From positions 1,054,001 to 1,118,000 of the forward strand of contig BSDZ01000086.1 in the NCBI GenBank assembly GCA_030268105.1: a stretch of DNA of 64,000 nt. Direction: 5' to 3'. The DNA is from Volvox africanus. Its lineage: Eukaryota; Chlorophyta; Chlorophyceae; Chlamydomonadales; Volvocaceae. The notes below the pieces were generated by a model. The model saw only the letters and a list, made by a program, of their open reading frames with translations, did no database searches and was not told the DNA's origin. The translations under genes and the position numbers were made by a program. Positions 54,701 through 64,000 of this stretch are shown piece by piece; within the stretch, counting starts at the first letter, position 1, and each line of letters begins with the position of its first letter.

Positions 54701-57700
54701 TCAAGGTGTTGTCGGAGGATGTCGGCCTGACAGCCTCTGCCTCCGCCGCTGCCGCGGAGCGAATCCGTACTGAGCTTAAGGCTCCACTTACGCTGGTGGC
54801 GGCGATTTCGGAGGTGGCGGTCCAGAAGGACGCGGCGGAGGCGGCTATTGCAGAGGAGGCAGATGCGGCGGTGGCGGCAGAGCGGGAGACACGGATGGCC
54901 CAGATTGAGGCCGCGGCGGCTGCAACATACCGGCGGGTGCTGACGCTGCAGACCGGTGAGTTGGTGATTCTGGGGGGCATTTTAAGGCGTGGGATGTTTC
55001 ATGATTGTTCTCATGGTACGTCACTTCTTCTCCCAACGAGGGATTTTGGCGCCGAGGCCGATGATGCCTGTGGCCCTGCGTAGACTTGCCATGCCTCGGG
55101 CACTCTTTCCGGTCATGAAACGGGATAATTCCAAGGACACTTACCTGCTTAAGCGGTATTAAATAAGGAATTATTAACCATGACCTATTAGCAAATTTTC
55201 ATCTTGGCATGCAGTAACTCTCTGGTGCTGTCCCCGTCCCGCAGCCTCGCCCACCCATTGGCACGCAGCCTCTACCACGCCCGCCCTGCACCGGCTGGGG
55301 CTGCTGGCGGCGCTGTTGGGAGAGCTGGCTTGCGGCGATGCTGCGGGGACGCAGGCCGGGTCCGCGGCGGCGGCGGAGCTAGCTGACGCGGTTCGCAAAC
55401 TGACACCGCAGATGAGGTGGGTCTGTCGGTTAAGAGAGGGAGCAAACCTCCATGAGGCATGTGGCACTCCCTCCTGTATAGAAAAAGGGACGGGGGCCGC
55501 CCAGAGGCGAAGGCTAGCGGGGTATGGTACCTCAAGCCCCTTTAATTGTAGCAAATCTACAAACGAGGTAATAGATCCACAAAGGATGGATGGCGGTGTA
55601 TGTGACCTTCAGTGCCGTGCTTTGCCCTGTGTGCAGGATTGTGCTGAGTGAGGAGCAGAAGGCACGCGAGACCGAGCTGTTGGCGGCTCTGACTCCTGCG
55701 CCGCTGGCGCCAGCGGTGGCGGTGTTAGAACCTGTTGCTGAGGCCGCCGTTGATACTAACGAGAATGGCAACGATGAAGCTGAAGGCAAAGCGGAAGACG
55801 AGGGTGACAGTAAGGAGCCGGCACCTGCAGTGTCGGCGGCGCCAGCGCCGCCTCCACCACCAGCAAGGCCGGCGCCAGGTGCCGCAGCGGAGGAGCTCCG
55901 GAGTCTATTGGAGGCTGCCATTCGCACACAGCTGGAGAAGGCGCGGGCGGAGCGCAAGGCGGCGAGGTGAGCGACGGTTCTAGACGCTGCTGCCGCCCCA
56001 CGCACAGCTTCAACTAGTACAAGATGCGGGGCTCCTTGTTCGGTGATCATGACACCGTACCCGCTGTACGGTCGTCACGCTCGAGCATGTTCCATAGCTT
56101 GAACGCACACGCTTCTCATGCACCGAATCCTGAACTGATGGAGCTACCGGAGGCAGTCCTTGCACGTGCTCTTTGATCGATTCGTGTATGGATTAGTCCA
56201 TAGGCTCTTTCTACGTCTTCATGTGCCATTCATGAGAGCGGGTTCCAGTTCAATGGATTCTGATGGCGATCTGTGCCATGGTTTCCCTTACGCAGAGCCG
56301 CGAAACGTGCGGCTACGAAGACCGCTGCTGCTGCGGCTAAGGTCGCTGCTGCGGAAGCGGAAGCTGCTGCCAAGGCCGCCGACGCGTCTGAGTCCAGCTC
56401 CCCAGGAGGATCCGCGGAAGTGACGACGGCGGAGGCCGTCGATGCCACTGCTGAGGTAGACGAGCCTAAGGCTGAGAAGGGAGCGGCCGAGGTCGGGAGC
56501 GAGGAGACGGAGGAGGCATCGGCTGCAGTGCCGTCTGCCGATATCGCGGCAGAAAGTGCGGGCAACCGGGGGAGCGCAACGGCAGAGCCAGAAAAGGACA
56601 AGGAGACGAAGGATGAGGGCGCGAATGGCGAGGAAGTGAAGGATGAGTCAGCGCAGAATGAGGAGGAAGCAAAGGATGAGGCGGAGGAGGACAAGGAGAC
56701 GAACGACGAGAGGGTTGATGCAGGCGACAACGCAAGTGAGACAACGTTGGGGGACAAGGCTCCGAAGGTGCCAGCTGAGACATCGCCTGTCGAAACGGAG
56801 GCCGCGCTAACCAAGGAGGCGGTGGAAGAGAAGGTGCCAGAGGAAGAGGAGGTGGAAGAGGAGGAGGAAGAGGCGCCGACGGCTGAGGAGTCGGTGGATG
56901 TGGACGCGGTCCGGAGAGCCGTGGAAGCGGATGCGCGGGCGCGGGCGGACGCAGAGCAGGAGAGCGCCGTGATGAAGCTTCAGGTGAGGTCCTGGACTGG
57001 CAGCTTAGACTATGCCTTGGAGTTTTTGTACAAATCTGTCAAACTGACATACGTAACAGAAAGATTATTTATATATGCAGTCCTATTCGGCCTGAAAAGC
57101 ACCGAATTCCTTGTTTATCTTCGTGATAATCCTCCAGGACGCGTTGGACGCACTCCGTGTTAGCATCTCTGTACAGGCGCTGAAGGCCCTGGTTGATAAG
57201 GTGAGCGCTCCAGATGGCGCTGCGGACGCTCCAGATATCGGTGCACGTCTGCTCGCAATCGAGTCGCTCTTCCGTGACGCTCTTGCCGCGCCGACGGATA
57301 ATGCTCTGTCTGTGGCCGTTGCCGCCGCTGCGGCCAAGCTGACAGCTGCGGATCGTGCGGCGCTGAACGCTGCGTCAGTGGGGGCCGTCGGCCGGCTCGA
57401 GGCTGCCGCCACGCTGATCAAGCTGACGACCGACGTTAGCAGATTGGATATGGGGCCCGGCTGCTCCGACGTACTGCGGCGTATAGATGCTTGGTTGGTG
57501 CAGCAGCAGGAAGCAGTAGTGGTAGCGGTGGAGCGCGCGGCGGACCGCGCAGCCAGGGCCGTTGCTAAAGCAGAGGCGGCAGCTGCTAAAGCTGCAGAAG
57601 AAGAGGCGGCAGTGGCGGTGGCGACGACGAAGGCCGAGGTTGAGGGAGAAGCGATTGAAGTAGAAAAAGGAGAGGAGGTGGATCAGGGCGGGAAGGAAGA

Positions 57701-60700
57701 TAAGGAGGCAGAGGAGGCGAAGGTTGAGGAGGAAGGGAAGGCAGAGGATCCGAAGGAGGCAGAAGACGAGGAAGAGGAAGCCAGCCCAACGGTGGATCCT
57801 GCGCGCCTGGCGGAGGGTCGTCAGCTAGTTTCGGGGTTGCTTGCTGAGGGCCTTGTGCTCTTAGAGCTGGCCCCGCCTTCTAACAAGAAGCTGCAGGTGC
57901 GTCCGAGTTAGCTGAGAAGACAGCTGAAGCAGCAGATATTGGACCGGGGGAACCGGCGTAATTGTTAGGAATGGGGTGACCGCTTTCTCAGGGTGGTTTG
58001 GAGGGTATGAAACTATCATTCCGTAAAGAACATTTTCATGCCGTACAGCTACGAAAGCACCAAAGAACCTTGTAGACGGATGGAGGAAAGTAGGGAATGC
58101 ACCTACTTTCGGGTCACCGAATGTACCGCCTATCAAGAGCGACCGCCTTAGCGGCATTTTACGTCGCCTCTCACACGGCGTTTCCGCCATCCTCGCCAGT
58201 CTTTGGTCTATTCCTACTCTGCCGTTAGACCTGGCCAAAGGAAAGCCTGCCCCTCTTGATTTCCCGTTAGCTTGGGCTTGAGCTTGAGCTTGAGCTTTCC
58301 CGCGCTGGTTCTGGGTGGTGCCCCGTGTCGGACCTGCTCCTACGCTCCTGAACCCCCTGTGTTTCCTGTGTTACAGTTGCTTCGTGAATCGGTGGACGCG
58401 TTGAACCCGGTGGGCGGAGATGGGATTGTGCAGAACCGCCTTATCAACACGTTGAAGGTGAGTTTGGTTGGTTCCAACAACGGGGTCCCGGGGACGCCTT
58501 GTCTTGTGCCTTATGGCCTGCGCACGCCTTTCCTCGCGAGACCTCCTCGCAGCGTACCATTTCCGGAACACGGCTTTCCCTCCATGATGCTCTGTCGTTC
58601 TCTGTCCATATGCAGGACGTAGTCGGCCAGCTGGGCCCTATCGGTGGCTCCGTGGAAGCACGGTTAAGCCAGTTGTTGGAAGAAGCTGAGCGGGAGCGGC
58701 TCCTGCAGGTGCTCGGGGGGTGGGTGGGAAGGAAATAAGGAGACATCGGCAGCAGGAGCAGCGGGCGAAGGGCGATTGGTTCAGAAACCTCTCTCTATTA
58801 TTCCTACAATTAGTCCTTCGTTGGTTTATTCTATCAGTCCTAAATTTAGTTGGGTCTGCCTCCCCGTCCTCGCATGCGTCCTTCCAATCGCCCTGCGCAT
58901 ACTATTTATTGTACCGGTCCTGCTCCCGAAAGTTGTGCCGCACCAATCTCATGGACCCGTATGCGTGGCTGCGCGCGCAGGTCCGTGCCAACGCTATGGC
59001 CATCTATTCAGCGCTGACGGCCTTTTTGCGATTGGAGACTGAGACTTGGGAGTCTGTTCAGGCTGACTTAGAAAAGGTGTGTATTGGAGCTGACCGGGAT
59101 GAACATCATTCCATATTGGGACCACCCGACGTTTTCTTTCCTTACCCAGATGCGCAGGGTCCAGTGAAGAGGGCCTTTCCTCAATGCAAATGGCTCCGTT
59201 TCAAGGTGCCAACCTCTTGCACGTGTCTCTCGTACCCTCTACCAATACGGTAACCTCTTCCCAACAAGGTGCTTAAATCCAATCATCCTTGTCCACATTA
59301 TGTATGGCCTTGTTAGGCCAAGAAAGCAGTGTATGGTGTGAAGATTGAACGCCGTGCGGAGAGCCTGGCGGCGGGCCAGGCGGCCTGCGGCGACATTTCG
59401 GAGCGATGCGCCGCGCTTGCTCGTGCGGTGCTGGGTCTAAGCTCACCCGCCGGCAAGGAGGCGGCGGTGCCGGCCAAGGTGGCGCTGCAGTCCATGGCGG
59501 AGCAGGTGATGGCGGTGCCGGCATCGGTCGTTACGTCCCAGGATATATCTTGAATGCAGATTAAGAAGCATGTGTTCGCCGCCTTCGGTTCCCATCATTC
59601 ACCCCCGCCTCTTTTGTACATGTCCTTTGATTGCGGAATCTTCTCACAATAAACCTCCACCTTCGTTGTCGACGGTCATCCCCCCTCCCTCCCTCCCTCA
59701 CTCCCTCGCCTCGCATTCCTACCCGGTCAGGCCCAAGCTCTGTCCGCTGCGCTCAATGACTACGTCTCATACGTGCGACTGCGGGAACACGCGCTGGGTA
59801 TCCCCATCACAGCGAAAGCTGAGATGGACGTGAGTGGGGTTCTGGGTTGCGGAAGAGGAAGACTTAACCCGGTCAGATGAAGCCGTGTTGGCGAAATACT
59901 TGGCAGGGAATATCATGGCCATACGTTGACATGACAGCGCAGGGTCACGAATCCTGCGCCCTAAGCTAGGCGGACGGCCTGCTACAAAGGTAGAACAAGA
60001 ATCGCAAGCGCGACTGGGGCGGGGGAGCACAGGGACATGAAGTTGAAACACGATGCGATGAAACGGGTGCGTTCGTGTGTGTGCAAATGTGTAAGTACCA
60101 AAACTTTGCCCCTCTTAGCATCTTGGTCGCAAATGTTGTCTTTCCCTTCGTAAATTCTCCTATTTCTATGAATGTCGCCCATCCCTGAAAGGGGGCAGAG
60201 TAAACCCATAGAAGCTGAATATGCTTCTAAGCATGTCCTTCTTGGACTTCAATTCCTTCCGTGCCCGACGTCCCCTCCTGCCTCCCTGCCCCCCTGCCCC
60301 CGCTGCCCCGCCCGACTCATGTTCATGCATATGCATACATATACTATTCATCCCGCAGGAGGACTGCGAGTTGAGCCTGCCTACGATGGATACGATGACG
60401 GCTCGTCATGGCAACGAGGCAGTGTGGCTGGATCTGGCGGGCCTGGGTTTGGATCAGGTGAGATGTCACGTAGACGCACGTGAGATGGTGGCTCCTGCCC
60501 TGAATGACACACCTGTTTGTATGTGTGTTTGGGTGGGAGTCGTGAAAAAGGGGAAGGAGGAAATGAGCTGGTCTGCTATGCGTTGCGCATTCACGCCGGC
60601 TGCTGTATTGTGTTCTCGGCCGCACATGTCACTATGTGTGCTCTTCTTTTGTGTCGCTTCATGGCTGGCGAAACGGCCGTCTCCCCCGGTTCTCCACTGT

Positions 60701-63700
60701 CTATGCCGCGCAAGCATATGTGCATGTGCATATCGCTTTTGCCACGCTTGTTCGAATTTTCTTAAACCCGTGTGCACACGTGTCACACCTGCCCTGATGT
60801 TTCCTTGCTGGTCAGCCCGGAGCCGACGACGAGGACTCTGAAGATGGTGATACGGAGGCGAAACAGGCAGCCCATGAAAAGGCAGTGGACGAGCTCCAGC
60901 AACGGCTCAACGACTGGCACACCGCGGGTCTGAAGCTGCTGGCTCGGGGCCACGCAGCCCTAGTGACATTAGGAGGTGAGTTGCGGGCCCCGGATTCAGG
61001 TGGCAGCTTGGGGGAGCTGGAGCTGGGAACGCACTAGGGGTCATAGCAGGATGTTTCAGGGTTTTCCCACCCGTGTTGTGTGTCTTTGTGGAGCACCCTT
61101 TCGTACATCTCCGACAAGCGCGGGCATATATGTACCTTCGTTCAGGCGAATGCCAGATGATCATCAATAGTCATCAGGTTTACGCTCCTTGTCGTAAAGG
61201 AGGATTTACATAACTCCAGGGAGCCATTACCGGCTGTGGGTGAGCGCTGGTCGTTGCCTGGGCGTCTGTCATACAAGGTGAACGTTTACCTCGCATCCTG
61301 GCATTTTTATTTGTCCCATGGGTTCAGGGTTGACCGTAGATGGCGGCAGCAGCGAGCTCCGCTTGACAGCCGACCTGGGCCTACCCTCCGCGAAGAGCTT
61401 GCTCCAGCTGGGGGCGGAGAAGCTGGCCCGACTGCAGCTTCTGGCGGCTGAGAGTGTCAGCGGACCTAACAGCGGGGTGGCCTATCCGTTGCAATGGTAA
61501 GGGGGTGGGGTGTTGCAAGGCGCTTGATGAGGCCCCGGGTGAGGGTTCACTGCCGACAAGGATTTCCTCCGCGTCTGGCGTGCGAGGCGCGGGGCTGTGG
61601 GTCGATTATTCCGACGACCGAGTACATGGCTACCTGGAACCATCAATCAAGGTCCGGAAAGGCGCAGGGGATGCTTGTCGTCGCAAATTTGTGGGAGGCA
61701 CATGCCTCCCACCTTCAGCCTGTCCATAGTGAGAGCAACGCTGTGGGAGCTAACTTGTTGTTGTTGTCAGCTGCAGACAGTGCCGGGCCATGAGCCGATC
61801 GTTTCTTACTGTTAACCCTTTCCCCTTCACGGGTATCAATCCTTTTTTGCGGTGGCACAGGTACCTGCTCGTTTCACCGCCATCGGTTGCGCCCCTCAAA
61901 GCCTTCCTGGAGGAAAACGAGTACTTCGGAATGCTGCCGAGCCAGGTGAGGACACGGGCTAGTAAAAGAGCGAAGCAAACACTGTCATCGCTGCGGACTG
62001 GGTAGAGATTGGGGTGAAAAGCAACTGGAGCTGCATGGCGAACGTAGGCTGGTTCTTCCGTCAGCATGGCGGCCTGCGTGTCTATATGCGCGTTCGAAAA
62101 ATGTGCAAGGGAGTTCGGCTCGCCTATTTGGTGGAGGGGGGATGTGTAAGTGGTTACATGCGTACATGAGCGGTACGGAGCGTTGAGGAATCAAACCAAC
62201 CCGGTATCCTGGTTCCCCCTGCTCAACATCTTCTCCGTGTCTAGGTGCACGTGTATGGCAATGACGTGCGGCCGCCTCTGATGAACGAGGACTTCAAGGT
62301 TGTCTTGGACTCATTCGGCTGCCGCACGGCCCGTAGCCAGCCAGGCAGTGGTAAGGGGCGGGAAATTAAGGGGCCCTCCCTCTGCGTGGGTACCGGGAAG
62401 GGCCTTGAGGACGACCGACGCGCGGCAGCAGTCGCTTGACCACAACTGCCGTCTGTGGCAGGTGTTGCGTGGATGGGAGCAGGCTGGGATGAAAGATGGC
62501 GAAGGGGTGATATGACATGACTAGTGCGTCTGGGCTTTCGGCGACGTGCTGTATAAATTCTCTGCCCCCATGTTGCGCCTTCATCAGTTATATCCAGATC
62601 CCCACGTCCTACCATCAGCGGCTTCTTTTCTGGAAGCCTTGTATTTCTCACGATCACGAGTAAGAAATGGACAACCCAGCTGGACTCTTGAGAGCGTCAC
62701 TGCACAGGCAGCCTACGCGCGACCATACTACTCGCTCCATGTATCGCGTTCATTTCCACGCCTTTTCCTCACCTCCTTGTTTACTGTGGCCTGTATTTGT
62801 TTGCGCATATAATAACCCTAAAACCTTTCTTCGCATTTCTATTCGTTTCCCGACTCCAGGGGAGGTGTTCCTGGCGCTGCGGCGCTGCGGCGCACTGTCC
62901 CACATGCGGCGGTTGGGAATCCGCTGCCTGGAGGTCAACGCTGTAGAGGATAACCTCCTGGGAAGGTTGCTAGATCCGGCCTTCCTGGGGGCATGTGCCG
63001 CTTCCGCGATTGACTCCGCTGCCAAGGTGGCGGTGCCGGGCGTACAGACGGAGGGTGAGCGGGTGGGATGAGCAGGGATGAGCTCGTGGAAGAGGGAAAC
63101 GCCTTTCCCGGATGCGACGATAAGCAGCTCAGCAAGGGGGCCGCCACTCATGTGTTGTGGCCGCTTCCGGTTACCCGTGTCCATGTCCTGCACATGTTTG
63201 TGTGTTGTAAATACGCAGTAGCAATGCCACATATGTCATGACAGGTTGAAGTATATGTACATAACAAAATCCCATTGTCTGGTCGTCTCGTTGTGTGAGT
63301 AGGCCTCTGCGCACTTCCCGAGCTCTACTCGCGCTACCTGGAGTTGCTGGGCGGCTCCTCGCCGCTGTTGCAAACCCTGGGGGATGTCGTACCTGTGCTT
63401 GGGTCGTACTATTTCTCTATGGATTTTGTTCGGCGAGTGGACAAGCGACTCCGGGAGGAGCCCTTGGCGCTATACCGCCTGGCCCCCGCAGACAAGGTGC
63501 CGACCCGTGGGTCAGGAGCTGGGGCTGTGGCTGCAGCTGCCGCCGCGAAGCCTGGTACTGTCGCTGCTGGTGCTACTGCGGCGCCCGCACCTGGTGGCGG
63601 CGCCATGGGGTATCGCCTTGAGCGGCGGCTATCGGACTTCGCGTCACCGGCGGTAGGCACATTACTTCGTTGGCTGTGGCGCTGCATGCGCGTATGGGTG

Positions 63701-64000
63701 TTGTGTAATGTGGGAGCACCTGACCGGCCAAGCTGCGCCCGCCCCCGGTTCCCTGTTCGGGAACCACCATGCATAATAGAGGAGCGCCTACATTTACCCT
63801 TCGCAATCGCAACAGACCACCAGTACTAGTGGCGCCATCCCTAAGTAAAATGACTCGCGGACGAAACAAAATATCGCCATTGGCATCTCCTGAAGCCGGG
63901 CCGCTTGGCAACTCCCCTGTCTCTCAGATTGGGCGGCTGCTTGGTAGTGAGGTGCACCTGGCTATGGTGGCGGTGGACGTGGGCACGGAGTTCGCACCTG
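51799..64000 (+). CDS. UAP1-like (UDP-N-acetylhexosamine pyrophosphorylase-like) domain fused to a long coiled-coil protein; 3' end outside window
   Basis: Exons: 51799-51939 (or 51942), 52529-52642, 52895-53023, 53496-53576, 53950-54019, 54278-54453, 54697-54955, 55245-55416, 55637-55966, 56296-56983, 57138-57896, 58377-58457, 58616-58708, 58981-59076, 59317-59505, 59731-59829, 60359-60457, 60816-60975, 61328-61496, 61861-61945, 62245-62350, 62860-63054, 63303-63652, 63928 onward. Phases agree throughout, giving 1,571 visible residues. The ATG follows an in-frame stop at 51727. Residues ~240-1190 are Ala/Glu/Lys-rich (coiled coil likely), with an acidic run EEEVEEEEEEAP. From ~1193 it follows UAP1 order: LNDWHTAGLKLLARGHAALV, LGLPSAKSLLQLGAEKLARL, WYLLVSPPSVAPLKAFLEEN, EYFGMLPSQ, LDPAFLGACAA, YYFSMDFVRRV, EFAP. 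The catalytic loop is not conserved. An additional small exon between 51943 and 52528 is possible. Confidence 0.85.

Overview
The window looks like a nuclear chromosome segment of a volvocine-type green alga (Chlamydomonas/Volvox relatives). The reasons are large genes cut into many short exons by GT-AG introns, exons rich in Ala, Gly, Ser and Pro, frequent simple repeats, chromodomain Ty3/gypsy elements and a DIRS-type (tyrosine recombinase) retroelement. The species is inference; no rRNA, organelle or bacterial operon structure is seen.

Positions 1-33.3 kb are a retrotransposon graveyard. At least four related chromodomain Ty3/gypsy families are nested. I call them A (LTR ~816-834 bp), B (LTR 815 bp), C (LTR 422 bp) and D (a diverged relative of B). 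Two insertions are intact end to end with perfect 5-bp target duplications: C at 10893-18031 (TAGGG) and B at 19161-26237 (GGTCC). A solo A LTR at 27097-27930 has duplication CTTCC. All three lie inside the same older D element, read on the minus strand from about 28.2 kb down to 10.56 kb. Two inverted A copies (1-3180 plus, 4709-10556 minus) flank a 1,528-bp B fragment. To the right lie a decayed DIRS-like element (about 29.0-31.05 kb, plus) and an older, diverged Ty3/gypsy remnant (31.5-33.3 kb, plus). Every internal coding region examined carries at least one frameshift, stop or deletion.

Positions 33.3-36.5 kb hold no gene I can support, only simple repeats.

Positions 36.5-64 kb hold two large host genes arranged head to head, with 832 bp between their start codons. 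I assembled both from splice signals and consistent reading phase. The minus-strand gene (50966 to 36511, 19 exons, 1,677 residues) encodes a protein with a long low-complexity N-terminal half and a conserved-looking helical C-terminal module resembling large EF-hand-like proteins of ciliated protists. Its introns hold a 660-bp perfect CCCTCT hexanucleotide tract and a CAGCCC tract. The plus-strand gene (51799 to beyond 64000, at least 24 exons, at least 1,571 residues) has about 1,190 residues of Ala/Glu-rich, probably coiled-coil sequence. This is followed by a domain that aligns along its length with eukaryotic UDP-N-acetylhexosamine pyrophosphorylase (UAP1/QRI1) but has lost the nucleotide-binding loop. 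This probable pseudo-enzyme fusion is the most interesting item in the window.
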